From Riemerella anatipestifer_F (GTDB lineage Bacteria > Bacteroidota > Bacteroidia > Flavobacteriales > Weeksellaceae): DNA of 64,000 nt. A model generated the notes under the pieces. That model worked only from the letters and a program-made list of their open reading frames with translations. It had not been told where the DNA came from and made no database searches. The stretch lies in the NCBI RefSeq assembly GCF_037861325.1, contig NZ_JAFELW010000006.1. The stretch is one strand, 5' to 3'. How positions within the stretch are numbered: the stretch's first letter is position 1; every line of letters starts with the position of its first letter. Position numbers and translations under genes: made by a program. Below, one piece after another: positions 17,966 through 26,434 of this stretch.

Positions 17966-18499
17966 TTACCTCCATTCTTCTCTCAATTTTTGCCACTCTC
18001 TCCAAAACGCTAAATATCCTTTTTTCTCCAAATCATCAGCTGGGATTATCTTTGATAAACTTGATTTATAAAAATCTTCAACTTTATCTGCAAAGTTCAA
18101 AACTAATTCTTTATACCTTTCTCTATCAATTATAGCTTCTTCACCATTATCTGTGATATGCTTAACTTTAACATCATCAGTGTGAATGATAATCCAATCA
18201 ATTCCATTTGGACACCCTATGATTAAAGCTCTATCATTCTCCGTATCAGCTACAAAAAAATGACCACAACAAGGAAGCAATTGACTAGCAAAATCATCTT
18301 TTTTATAATTATTTTTAAGAGTTCTTAACAGATATAATGCTGTGGTGCTAACAGCTACTTCTAAATCATCTTTATTCGCAACCACTTCGTTTCCTATTTT
18401 CACAAATACATATCCGTGAGCGCAAAGGTCTGTAGGGTCGTCAGTATTGTTTATCCAATGAAGGTCTAATAACTCTAGTTCAAAATTATTGTTTGACAT
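17966..18499 (-). CDS. Uncharacterised protein
   Basis: Protein of about 177 aa starting at the ATG at 18499 (MSNNNFELELLDLHW), 22 nt after the lipA stop; a longer frame overlapping lipA is less likely. No signal peptide or membrane helix. Recognisable only as a pattern: a central CCGHFFVADTENDRALIIGC and NGIDWIIIH, then a charged helical C-terminus ending in WREWQKLREEWR. The shape is that of single-domain immunity or SMI1-like accessory proteins, but I cannot name a family. Confidence 0.65.
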   Translation of the reverse strand: MSNNNFELELLDLHWINNTDDPTDLCAHGYVFVKIGNEVVANKDDLEVAVSTTALYLLRTLKNNYKKDDFASQLLPCCGHFFVADTENDRALIIGCPNGIDWIIIHTDDVKVKHITDNGEEAIIDRERYKELVLNFADKVEDFYKSSLSKIIPADDLEKKGYLAFWREWQKLREEWR

Positions 18500-18521
18500 T
18501 TTTTTTAGAGCGATATAAATC

Positions 18522-19394
18522 TTAATGGATATGCTTTTCTGCATGGTAAGAACTTCTTACAAGTGGAGAACTTTCCACATGGCGAAATCCTAGACTCTTT
18601 GCAAACACGCCATACTCTTCAAACTCTTCTGGAGTGATAAATCTTTTTACAGGTAAATGTTTTTTCGTAGGTTGTAAATACTGCCCAAGAGTAATAACAT
18701 CTACATTAGCATTTCTAATATCCTCAATAGTTTGGAATACTTCATTTTTCTCTTCCCCTAAACCTAGCATTATTCCTGTTTTGGTACGGCGTTGTCCCGC
18801 TTCTTTTAAATATCTTAAAACCTCTAAACTTCTTTCATATTTAGCTTGTATTCTCACTTCTCTGGTAAGTCTTTTTACCGTTTCCATATTATGCGAAACT
18901 ACTTCTGGGGCTACCTCTACGATACGGTCTATATGTTTTGTAATCCCTTGAAAGTCGGGAATAAGAGTTTCCATAGTGGTAGTTGGCGAAATTCTGCGAA
19001 CGGCATTTACTGTTTCAGCCCATAGGATAGAGCCCATATCCTTCAAATCATCTCTATCTACGGAGGTAAGTACGGCATGTTTTATTTTCATAAGTTTTAT
19101 AGAACGAGCTACCTTCTCTGGTTCGTCCCAGTTAACATCTAAAGGCTTCCCTGTTTTAACTCCACAAAAACCACAACTTCTAGTACAAATATTTCCTAAA
19201 ATCATAAAAGTGGCGGTACCTTCTCCCCAACATTCGCCCATATTAGGACAAGAACCACTCTGGCAAATAGTATTGAGTTTATATTTGTCTACAAGAGTTC
19301 TCAACTCACGGTAGTTTTTACCAGTGGGTAGCTTTACTCTTATCCATTTTGGTTTTTGCGTTACAGTATTGTTTTCTTGTATATTATTTTCCAT
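18522..19394 (-). CDS. lipA: Lipoyl synthase
   Basis: Radical-SAM enzyme (290 aa) inserting two sulfurs into protein-bound octanoyl groups. Auxiliary cluster Cys44, Cys49, Cys55 (CQSGSCPNMGEC) and radical-SAM CxxxCxxC Cys70, Cys74, Cys77 (CTRSCGFC) are intact; the C-terminal RSSYHAE supplies the serine ligand to the auxiliary cluster. The ATG overlaps the 3' end of the sigma-factor gene by 11 nt, so the two are co-translated. Confidence 0.98.
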   Translation of the reverse strand: MENNIQENNTVTQKPKWIRVKLPTGKNYRELRTLVDKYKLNTICQSGSCPNMGECWGEGTATFMILGNICTRSCGFCGVKTGKPLDVNWDEPEKVARSIKLMKIKHAVLTSVDRDDLKDMGSILWAETVNAVRRISPTTTMETLIPDFQGITKHIDRIVEVAPEVVSHNMETVKRLTREVRIQAKYERSLEVLRYLKEAGQRRTKTGIMLGLGEEKNEVFQTIEDIRNANVDVITLGQYLQPTKKHLPVKRFITPEEFEEYGVFAKSLGFRHVESSPLVRSSYHAEKHIH

Positions 19395-19941
19395 TGATGT
19401 TATTTTTGAGTAATTCCTTTAGTACTTTTTTAGCTCTCATTATTCTTACTTTGGCATTAGAAACCGAAATATTCAGTATATCCGAAATTTCTTTAATACT
19501 CTTTTCTTCAAAAAACCTCAGATTGATAATTTCTTGATAATTAGCCTCTAAAGTTTCTATAGCTTTAACAATTTCTTTATCTTCTTCTTCTGAAATCATC
19601 AATTCTTCGGGAGATTTAGCCAAGGTATTTCTAAACTCTTCCATATATTCTATTGGTGTTTCACTGTCTCTACTTTTTTTTCTCCAATAATCTATTATAG
19701 TATTTTGGGCTATGGTAAGTACCCAAGTTTTGAATTGAAAATTAGGATCGTAAAGCTCTATTTTTGACAACACTTTAGAGAATATATTTACTGTAATTTC
19801 GTCGGCTTCGGTTTCATTCTTCACTTTTTTCATCACAAAGGAGAACACATTTACCCAAAACTTATTGATAAGCCTTGTTTGAGATTTTTGATCCTTATTT
19901 TTTGCTTTTTCTATAAGAACTAATAAAGCCTCTTCTTCCAC
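19384..19941 (-). CDS. RNA polymerase sigma-70 family (ECF) factor
   Basis: ECF-type sigma factor of about 185 aa. Region 2 (ADEITVNIFSKVLSKIELYDPNFQFKTWVLTIAQNTIIDYWRKK in parts) and region 4 (EIINLRFFEEKSIKEISDILNISVSNAKVRIMRA) are present. The frame continues upstream to a TTG at 19983, but the -7 box at 19960-19967 lies inside that extension; I therefore choose the GTG at 19941. No anti-sigma gene is adjacent. Overlap with lipA implies shared expression. Confidence 0.85.
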   Translation of the reverse strand: MEEEALLVLIEKAKNKDQKSQTRLINKFWVNVFSFVMKKVKNETEADEITVNIFSKVLSKIELYDPNFQFKTWVLTIAQNTIIDYWRKKSRDSETPIEYMEEFRNTLAKSPEELMISEEEDKEIVKAIETLEANYQEIINLRFFEEKSIKEISDILNISVSNAKVRIMRAKKVLKELLKNNINGK

Positions 19942-19959
19942 AGTACTGAAAATATCGTA

Positions 19960-19967
19960 CAAATATA
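19960..19967 (-). promoter_or_regulatory. -7 box for the sigma factor-lipA unit
   Basis: TATATTTG on the minus strand, 18 nt before the chosen GTG at 19941. Confidence 0.6.
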
Positions 19968-20059
19968 AAGAACAAATAGCCAATAAAAAATAAACTTCTA
20001 AGTTTTACTGAAATTAAAAAAAATATAGTTTCCAAAAACTTTTAGTTATGTAAACAAAA

Positions 20060-20086
20060 AAAGTTCAAACGATTTGTTTGAACTTT
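20060..20086. terminator. Hairpin after the CAT-anticodon tRNA
   Basis: Perfect 11-bp stem AAAGTTCAAAC / GTTTGAACTTT, with a run of T on the minus strand, 9 nt beyond the tRNA 3' end. Confidence 0.8.
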
Positions 20087-20094
20087 CAAAGTCG

Positions 20095-20168
20095 TGGTCC
20101 CACCTGGGCTCGAACCAGGGACCACCTGATTATGAGTCAGGTGCTCTAACCAACTGAGCTATAGGACC
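20095..20168 (-). tRNA. tRNA with CAT anticodon (Met elongator or Ile2)
   Basis: 74-nt cloverleaf on the minus strand. Acceptor GGTCCTA pairs with TGGGACC, D-arm AGCTCAGTTGG, anticodon stem CCTGA / TCAGG around CTCATAA, T-arm with GGTTCGAGC. The CAT anticodon fits elongator tRNA-Met or tRNA-Ile2 (lysidine-modified); the sequence alone does not let me decide. CCA is not encoded. Confidence 0.9.
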
Positions 20169-20418
20169 TATAAAATTCAGTGGTTGAATTTTGTGCTTGC
20201 AAAAATACGCTTTTTTATTTAATCTCCAAATTTTTTATTACTTTATTTAAGTGTTTTTACTGAAAATCTGCAAGTATAGTAAGTAATAGATATATAATTG
20301 TTTTATTATCAGTTTTTTATTTAATGCTATGGTTAAAATAAAAAATTATATACTAAACAACTCTTTTGTTATTATAGGTTCGCTTTTGCAATTTTCTGTA
20401 TATTTAAAACAAATGTAC

Positions 20419-20426
20419 TAACTTTG
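20419..20426 (+). promoter_or_regulatory. -7 box for rbfA
   Basis: TAACTTTG, 8 nt before the ATG at 20435. The preceding 266 nt between the tRNA and rbfA are A/T-rich with no supportable gene. Confidence 0.6.
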
Positions 20427-20434
20427 CACTAGTT

Positions 20435-20794
20435 ATGGAAAGTAATAGACAAAGAAAGATAGCTCAAATTATACAGGAAGATTTTTCCGAGCTTTTTAGA
20501 AAACAAGCGGCTGATAGTAAAGCACAATTTTTAATATCTGTTTCTGATGTAAAGGTAACAGCCGATTTAGGAATTGCTAAGATTTATCTAAGCATTTTTC
20601 CTCAGAATTATCGCGAAGCAATAATGAAAGAAATAGAGGCGAATAAATCTCAATATCGTCATTTTATAGGCAATAAAATGGCAAAGCAGGTTCGTGTAAT
20701 TCCTCAGTTAAGCTTTTATTTAGACACTAGTTTAGACGAAGTAGAAAGAATAGAAAAAGAACTAAAAGGAGAAGGTGATAACCCTATACTCTAA
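20435..20794 (+). CDS. rbfA: Ribosome-binding factor A
   Basis: Small KH-fold protein (119 aa) needed for 30S maturation and cold adaptation. Typical start ESNRQRKIAQIIQEDFSELF, VTADLGIAKIYLSIFP, and the KH-like kinked helix near RHFIGNKMAKQVRVIPQLSF with the C-terminal LDTSLDE. Co-transcribed with the permease 11 nt downstream. Confidence 0.95.
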   Translation: MESNRQRKIAQIIQEDFSELFRKQAADSKAQFLISVSDVKVTADLGIAKIYLSIFPQNYREAIMKEIEANKSQYRHFIGNKMAKQVRVIPQLSFYLDTSLDEVERIEKELKGEGDNPIL

Positions 20795-20805
20795 AAAGTA
20801 AAACA

Positions 20806-22008
20806 TTGAAAAACACTCCTTTTTATATAGCAAAGCGTTATTTGTTGGCAAAAAAAGGTAGCCAAGCAGTAAGTTTTATTACTGGTTTGGCAGCTATAGC
20901 TATGATGGTGGCGGTAGCAGCTATGTTTATTATTGTGTCTGTTTTTTCAGGTTTAGAAGAACTCAATAAGGATTTAGTAGAAGATTTACACGCCGATTTA
21001 ACCATTACTAGCACTCGTGGAAAAACCTTAGAGAATATAGATAAAATTACTGATGTACTAGGACAGAATAAATCCATATCATCTTTTTCTAAAGTTATAG
21101 AAGAAAAGGTCTATCTAGACTATAATAATAATGGAGAAATAGCCTATATAAGAGGCGTAGATTCGGTTTATGCTAAGGTTAATCCTATACAGAATAGTAT
21201 TTTTTTCGGAAGTTATCTTTCGTTTGATTATACCAATGATATTGTTATGGAGAATGGGCTTAACTCTAGGCTTTCCATTCCTGTAGGGTCTGATAGAGAT
21301 TATGCACAGCTTTTTATGCCTAAGCCGGGGAAAGGTATTATAAACAAAGAGTCTGATATATTTAACAAAAAAGAGGTTTTTGCAATAGGGGTTTTTAATG
21401 GTAAAGACCAACTTAATAGTTATGTCATAGCTCCTATAGAGCTGACTCAGGAACTCCTAAACCTGCCCAAAGGTACCGCTTATAGCATTGTGATTAAACT
21501 GAAAGATAGTGCTAACGCCAATGTCGTTAAAAAAGATTTAGAGGGTAAGCTTACACATGTTAAGATAAGCACCAAAGAGGAAGAAAATGCAGCTTTTTGG
21601 AAGATGATAAACACCGAAAAATTGATGATTTATCTCATTTTCGGACTGGTGATTTTTATTACAACATTCAATTTGGCTGGAGCAATTATTATTCTTCAGT
21701 TAGATAAAAAGGAACAATCCAAGGTTTTAATTTCTTTAGGCATGACTAAGCAAAGTCTTAGAAAAATTTATTTCTATACAGGAGGTCTTGTAGTTATTTT
21801 TGGCGTTTTAGCGGGACTTATCATAGGTACTTTAATTTGTTTATTTCAAATTCAGACAGGACTATTCAAAGCAGGAGAACTATTACCTTTCCCAGTAAAG
21901 ATAGAAATGAGAAACTACTTAGTAGTAATGGGTACAGCCCTATTCTTAGGACTTGGAGTATCTTATGTATTCTCAAAAATAAATAAGAGCTACTTAAGTT
22001 TTAGGTAA
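20806..22008 (+). CDS. FtsX/LolCE-like ABC permease
   Basis: Inner-membrane permease of 400 aa with the MacB/FtsX topology: one N-terminal helix (about 22-45), a large periplasmic domain, then three C-terminal helices (about 272-296, 318-345, 365-388). Start TTG at 20806 gives the family-typical N-terminus KNTPFYIAKRYLLAKKGSQAVSFI; no ATG is suitably placed. Likely works with a LolD-type ATPase; the nearest candidate in this window is at 1628. Lipoprotein trafficking is the likely role, by family. Confidence 0.85.
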   Translation: MKNTPFYIAKRYLLAKKGSQAVSFITGLAAIAMMVAVAAMFIIVSVFSGLEELNKDLVEDLHADLTITSTRGKTLENIDKITDVLGQNKSISSFSKVIEEKVYLDYNNNGEIAYIRGVDSVYAKVNPIQNSIFFGSYLSFDYTNDIVMENGLNSRLSIPVGSDRDYAQLFMPKPGKGIINKESDIFNKKEVFAIGVFNGKDQLNSYVIAPIELTQELLNLPKGTAYSIVIKLKDSANANVVKKDLEGKLTHVKISTKEEENAAFWKMINTEKLMIYLIFGLVIFITTFNLAGAIIILQLDKKEQSKVLISLGMTKQSLRKIYFYTGGLVVIFGVLAGLIIGTLICLFQIQTGLFKAGELLPFPVKIEMRNYLVVMGTALFLGLGVSYVFSKINKSYLSFR

Positions 22009-22019
22009 CTTATAATTAT

Positions 22020-22027
22020 TAACTTTG
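22020..22027 (+). promoter_or_regulatory. -7 box for the endonuclease I gene
   Basis: TAACTTTG, 22 nt before the ATG at 22050. Confidence 0.55.
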
Positions 22028-22049
22028 TACAAAATAAATTTAATTGATT

Positions 22050-23099
22050 ATGAAAAACATTTATTTAATACTCACTCTTTTAATCGGAGGACTTGGGTTA
22101 GCTCAAATCCCAAATGGTTATTATGACGGCACAGAAGGACTTTCGGGATATACTCTTAAAAGTAAGTTGAGTGAGATTATTACTAATGGACATAGAGACA
22201 GAGGGTATAACGGACTTTGGACAGCTTACGCAACCACAGACAGAGATTTATATTATGAAAATGATAATACAATTTTAGATATCTACTCCGAAAATCCTAA
22301 CGGAAAAGACCCTTATTCATATAGATATAAAACTAACCAATGTGGCAATTATTCTGGAGAAGGAAGCTGTTATAATAGAGAACACATTATACCTCAAAGT
22401 TTGTTTAGTAAAGCGTCTCCTATGAGAAATGATGCTCATTTTGTAGTTCCCACAGATGGTTATGTTAATGGTAAAAGAGATAGCTATCCATTTGGTGTAG
22501 TAGGCACCGCTACTTGGACTTCTAAAAATGGCTCTAAACTAGGTAAAAATAGCACCACTGGATATAGTGGAACAGTTTTTGAACCTATAGATGAGTTTAA
22601 AGGTGATGTAGCAAGAATGATACTATACTTTGTAACGAGGTATGAAAAACGAATTCCTAGTTTCCAATCAGGCAATATGTTTAATGGAACTACAACACAA
22701 GGCTTAGAGGATTGGCAACTAGATATTTTACTCACTTGGCACAACCAAGACCCTGTGAGCCAAAGGGAAATAGACAGAAATAATGCTGTTTACAATCATC
22801 AAAGTAACAGAAATCCTTTCATAGACCATCCAGAATGGGTTAATAAAATTTGGAAGACCGAACTTTCTACCAAAGAAACACATAAAAATAAAGATTTAAA
22901 AATTTATCCAAATCCAGTTACTGGAGGCAAGTTGTATCTTTCTAATTGGAAAGATTTGGATAAAATAGATATTTTCAGTATGGATGGGAAGAAAGTGAAA
23001 TCAGTTAAATCTTCTAATGAAATAGATGTATCTGAGCTTCCTAAGGGTGTATATCTATTGAAAGTAGATTCAAGGACTATAAAATTCATTATTAGGTAA
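22050..23099 (+). CDS. Secreted endonuclease I family protein with T9SS sorting domain
   Basis: Exported nuclease of about 349 aa. Signal peptide (MKNIYLILTLLIGGLGLAQ), then the endonuclease I core with GEGSCYNREHIIPQSLF (catalytic His-containing beta-beta-metal motif), NDAHFVVPTDGYVNG, and FKGDVARMILYFVTRY. The last about 70 residues form a type A T9SS C-terminal domain (LKIYPNPV..., DIFSMDGKKV, LPKGVYLLKV). It should be exported by the type IX system to which PorQ (6883) belongs, degrading extracellular DNA for nutrients or biofilm escape. The frame has a TTG at 22044; I use the ATG. Confidence 0.93.
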   Translation: MKNIYLILTLLIGGLGLAQIPNGYYDGTEGLSGYTLKSKLSEIITNGHRDRGYNGLWTAYATTDRDLYYENDNTILDIYSENPNGKDPYSYRYKTNQCGNYSGEGSCYNREHIIPQSLFSKASPMRNDAHFVVPTDGYVNGKRDSYPFGVVGTATWTSKNGSKLGKNSTTGYSGTVFEPIDEFKGDVARMILYFVTRYEKRIPSFQSGNMFNGTTTQGLEDWQLDILLTWHNQDPVSQREIDRNNAVYNHQSNRNPFIDHPEWVNKIWKTELSTKETHKNKDLKIYPNPVTGGKLYLSNWKDLDKIDIFSMDGKKVKSVKSSNEIDVSELPKGVYLLKVDSRTIKFIIR

Positions 23100-23114
23100 T
23101 GTTTTTAATATATT

Positions 23115-23152
23115 AAAGCTACATAGTACACCACCTTATTATGTAGCTTTTG
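23115..23152 (+). terminator. Terminator of the endonuclease I gene
   Basis: AAAGCTACATA / TATGTAGCTTT 11-bp stem, 14-nt loop, then T-rich sequence. Confidence 0.75.
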
Positions 23153-23464
23153 CTATTTAGTAATAATATAAAACCTCACAATAATACCTCTTTGAATAAC
23201 AAAATTAAAAGGTTTTTCAGTATTTTTTTTCAAAAAACTTGTATACTTCCGCCCATCAATAAAGTGAATACAATTCACGGTCTAAGACAAAACATCTAAT
23301 GTAGTTTCCTTTTATAAAAAGGAAAAATAAATTGTTGTTATTTTCTCTATCTAGAGGCTAAGTAAAGTTGATTTATAATCCTCCTCCGCTCGTACAAGCA
23401 AACCGCGTCTGTCCATTCATATTAAAAGATAGTATAGTAATTGCTGTACACCAATTACTATAAC
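23153..23464. other. Intergenic region without a supported gene
   Basis: Between two terminators. Contains an inverted repeat TTTCCTTTT / AAAAAGGAAA near 23308-23327 and GTGAAT / ATTCAC near 23263-23278. A short minus-strand open stretch (23373-23492) reads as a Gly-Gly and Cys-containing peptide without a good start codon; it may be a gene remnant or chance. No tRNA or transposase pattern was seen. Confidence 0.5.
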
Positions 23465-23494
23465 AAAAGCCTCCAAATAATTTTGGAAGCTTTT
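23465..23494. terminator. Terminator of the alkaline phosphatase gene
   Basis: AAAAGCCTCCAAA / TTTGGAAGCTTTT stem with one wobble and a T-run on either strand, 22 nt after the phosphatase stop. Confidence 0.7.
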
Positions 23495-23516
23495 ATATTA
23501 TTAAATCAAAACACCA

Positions 23517-24929
23517 CTAAAACTTATTTTCTACTTCAGCAGCGTCTAGTAAGAATGTGTGTATATCTGTATTTCTCATCAGCGGTTTTAGGCGTTCGCT
23601 TCCTGGTCCAAACATCGCAAGTTCTGTGTAGTCCGAAGAGTGATCCATACTTATCCACCCCACAGAGGTATAGTCTTTTTGCATCTCGGAAAGGAGCTTA
23701 AACGGCAAGTGGCGAGGGTTATACAAACCATCTTCTTGCTTTGCCGTAGAATAGTAAGATAATAGCTGTTTCACTTGGTCATCAGATAAAACCATATTAC
23801 CACAAGCCTTCGCTACTCGTTCTTTAACAAAAGAAATAGAACTATCAGGCTTTATGCCTTGTAGTACCCACTCGTTAGAGTTTTTAAAGTTTTGTATATG
23901 GTCAAAATTATCATTACAAGTTTTACCATAGATAAGCCCTGGATTGGCATTCCCGTGGTCAGAAGTAATTACCACTAAAGTATTACCATCTTTCTTTGCA
24001 AAATCTATAGCTACCTTTACTGCTTCATCAAAAGCCAATTGGTCATAAAGCAGAGCCGCAATATCATTACCGTGTGCCGCCCAGTCCACCTTACCGCCTT
24101 CTACTTGCATTACAAAGCCTTTAGGGTGGTCTTTCATCTGCGATATAGCCTTCTCCGTCATCTCTGCCAAAGTAGGGATATTGGCTTTCATTTTATCACA
24201 ACTATTATGGTCTACAGTATACGGCAATGCCTCCTCATCAAAAGTACCCAAAATAGGCTTATTTTTAGGAGCTGATAACATTTCGGCTTTGTTTTTTACC
24301 ACCGTATAACCTTTGGAGCGGAACTTAGCATCTAAATCTACAGCGTCTTTCCTCTTATCTGCTTCAAAATATTTAGTCCCGCCTCCCATCATCACATCAA
24401 AGCCTAAATCTAAATAATCTACCGCAATATCCTCCATTGCACTTCTCTTTTTAGAAGTTACGCTAAACCCTGCTGGTGTAGCGTGGTTGATAGGAACCGT
24501 AGTTACACAACCTACCTTTTTACCTGCCTTTTTAAACTTTTGGAGTATCGGCATATTTTCTTTTCCATCTGGGCTAATGTTAAGGCTCCCGTTATTTACA
24601 CGCACTCCCCCACCCCACGAAGAACTTGCTGCCGCAGAATCGGTAACAATAGAACTCGCCGATGCCATATCCATCATCGCTCTTTGTACTAAATTATTTT
24701 CGTACAAACTAAGCCAATGAGAAGCTCTACCTAATTTTCTTCTAGAGTAAATATCTGCCATATGTAGGGTCCCCACGCTCATACCATCACTCACCATAAA
24801 GATGATGTTTTTGGCTTTTTTCCCTCCAAATTCTTCTTTTATCGTATTGGCTTTTAAACCAAACGGACTGATAAGCATACTTCCTAAAGCCGCTATAGAC
24901 CCGCTCTTTAAAAAATCTCTTCTTTTCAT
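23517..24929 (-). CDS. Alkaline phosphatase, Tat-type signal
   Basis: PhoA-fold alkaline phosphatase of 470 aa. The N-terminus MKRRDFLKSGSIAALG has a twin-arginine motif (RRDFLK), so export is probably by Tat. Catalytic and metal residues are visible: VSDGMSVGTL (Asp), VTDSAAASSSWGGG (nucleophile Ser after Asp), QVEGGKVDWAAHGND (Glu, Asp, His), ITSDHGNAN (Asp-His) and the C-terminal SMDHSSDYTE (His). Releases phosphate from monoesters. Its -7 box is at 24950-24957. Confidence 0.93.
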   Translation of the reverse strand: MKRRDFLKSGSIAALGSMLISPFGLKANTIKEEFGGKKAKNIIFMVSDGMSVGTLHMADIYSRRKLGRASHWLSLYENNLVQRAMMDMASASSIVTDSAAASSSWGGGVRVNNGSLNISPDGKENMPILQKFKKAGKKVGCVTTVPINHATPAGFSVTSKKRSAMEDIAVDYLDLGFDVMMGGGTKYFEADKRKDAVDLDAKFRSKGYTVVKNKAEMLSAPKNKPILGTFDEEALPYTVDHNSCDKMKANIPTLAEMTEKAISQMKDHPKGFVMQVEGGKVDWAAHGNDIAALLYDQLAFDEAVKVAIDFAKKDGNTLVVITSDHGNANPGLIYGKTCNDNFDHIQNFKNSNEWVLQGIKPDSSISFVKERVAKACGNMVLSDDQVKQLLSYYSTAKQEDGLYNPRHLPFKLLSEMQKDYTSVGWISMDHSSDYTELAMFGPGSERLKPLMRNTDIHTFLLDAAEVENKF

Positions 24930-24949
24930 TTATTAAAACCTTATAGGGG

Positions 24950-24957
24950 CAAATATA
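24950..24957 (-). promoter_or_regulatory. -7 box for the alkaline phosphatase gene
   Basis: TATATTTG on the minus strand, 20 nt before the ATG at 24929. Confidence 0.6.
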
Positions 24958-25041
24958 GGATTTATATCTTATACCATTGTAAACTTAAAGTTAAAAAACC
25001 AAGCTATTCTCTTCTATATTTAATTTCCTCTCATTATTTAC

Positions 25042-25049
25042 TAACTTTG
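25042..25049 (+). promoter_or_regulatory. -7 box for cinA
   Basis: TAACTTTG, 20 nt before the ATG at 25070. Confidence 0.55.
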
Positions 25050-25069
25050 TGTTTCGTTAATATTAGACT

Positions 25070-26338
25070 ATGACCGTAACAAACGCTGCAATCATTATAA
25101 TAGGTGATGAAGTTTTAGCTGGAAACACCATTGATACCAATTCTAACTTTATTGCTAAAGAACTTCATAATATAGGGATTAAAGTCGCTGAAATCTTTAC
25201 CATTTCAGATGATACCGACTGCATCAAACAGGCTTTAAACGATGCCTTTAAAATCACCAACCTCGTGATAACCACAGGCGGTCTAGGACCTACCAAAGAC
25301 GACAAAACGAAAAAAGCCATTGCTCATTTTTTTGATGACAACCTCATCACAGACCCTAAAACTTTGGCTCATCTGGAGCAAATTTTAATCAAGCGAAACA
25401 GAGCTCACCTCTTTGATATTAACCGCCCACAGGCAGAAATCCCTTCAAAAGCCAAAGTCATACAAAATCACAATGGTACCGCTCCTTGCCTAATGATGGA
25501 AGAAAACGAAAAAATCGCCTTTGTTCTCCCTGGTGTACCTTATGAAGTGAAACCTTTAATTAAAGACCAAATCATTCCGCTACTAGCTGAAAGGTTTTCT
25601 TTATCACATATAGTGGTAAAAATTATCTCCGTGGTTGATTTCCCCGAAAGCCTTTTAGCCCAAACCATAGAAGATTGGGAAAACCATCTGCCCGAAAACA
25701 TAAAACTAGCCTACCTCCCCATAGGAAACCGAGTAAAACTAAAACTCACCGCCATCGGGAATAATAAAACCGATTTAGAAGCCCAACTCAACCATATTAT
25801 AGAACCGCTAAAACCTTTAATCCAAGACAAAGTCATTTCTTGGGATAACGAGGATATAGCGTCTATCCTTAAATTTATTCTTACCCAAAGAGGGCTTAGC
25901 ATCTCTTCCGCCGAAAGCTGTACTGGGGGCGGCATTTCAAGGTTAATCACCTCTATATCGGGCAGCTCTGCCTATTTTCAAGGAGGCATTACTGCCTATG
26001 CGGTCAATCAAAAAATCAATATCTTAAAAGTTCCCGAACAACTGATAAACCAACACACAGTAGTTTCGGAACAAGTAGCCGAAGCAATGGCGAGAGGTTG
26101 TCAAGAATTATTTAAAACGGACATTTCTATCTCTACCACAGGCGTTGCAGGTCCACAAACCGACCAATATCAAAACGAAATAGGCTCTGTGTATTATTCC
26201 GTAAGAGTAAAAAACAAAAGCTACAACTACCATTTGCACCTGCCTCATCTAGATAGAGAGGACTTTATGAACTTCGTTTCTCAAAGAGTTTTACAGTCTG
26301 TTGTGGAAGTTCTTATGTTTAATCCCAATGAGCCTTAA
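25070..26338 (+). CDS. cinA: CinA family protein (nicotinamide-nucleotide amidase domain)
   Basis: Two-domain CinA of 422 aa. The N-terminal MoaB-like (COG1058) domain starts AAIIIIGDEVLAGNTIDTNS and contains TTGGLGPTKDD. The C-terminal amidase domain has SSAESCTGGGISRLIT and STTGVAGP. The full-length form combines ADP-ribose pyrophosphatase-like and NMN deamidase activities and is linked to pyridine-nucleotide salvage and, in some species, competence. The next promoter downstream belongs to the peptidase gene. Confidence 0.95.
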   Translation: MTVTNAAIIIIGDEVLAGNTIDTNSNFIAKELHNIGIKVAEIFTISDDTDCIKQALNDAFKITNLVITTGGLGPTKDDKTKKAIAHFFDDNLITDPKTLAHLEQILIKRNRAHLFDINRPQAEIPSKAKVIQNHNGTAPCLMMEENEKIAFVLPGVPYEVKPLIKDQIIPLLAERFSLSHIVVKIISVVDFPESLLAQTIEDWENHLPENIKLAYLPIGNRVKLKLTAIGNNKTDLEAQLNHIIEPLKPLIQDKVISWDNEDIASILKFILTQRGLSISSAESCTGGGISRLITSISGSSAYFQGGITAYAVNQKINILKVPEQLINQHTVVSEQVAEAMARGCQELFKTDISISTTGVAGPQTDQYQNEIGSVYYSVRVKNKSYNYHLHLPHLDREDFMNFVSQRVLQSVVEVLMFNPNEP

Positions 26339-26361
26339 ACACTTTTTAACAAAAAAAATTG

Positions 26362-26369
26362 TAGCTTTG
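26362..26369 (+). promoter_or_regulatory. -7 box for the M13 peptidase gene
   Basis: TAGCTTTG, 65 nt before the ATG at 26435, implying an untranslated leader of about 60 nt. Confidence 0.5.
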
Positions 26370-26434
26370 TAGAGTCAGCTTAAAAACTGTTACTATACTA
26401 AAGTTAAAAATAAACGACAAAAATATCTATTCAA

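Noticed and set aside
20095..20168. The CAT tRNA or its neighbourhood as an integration site
   Set aside because: No duplicated tRNA 3' end or integrase was found around it.
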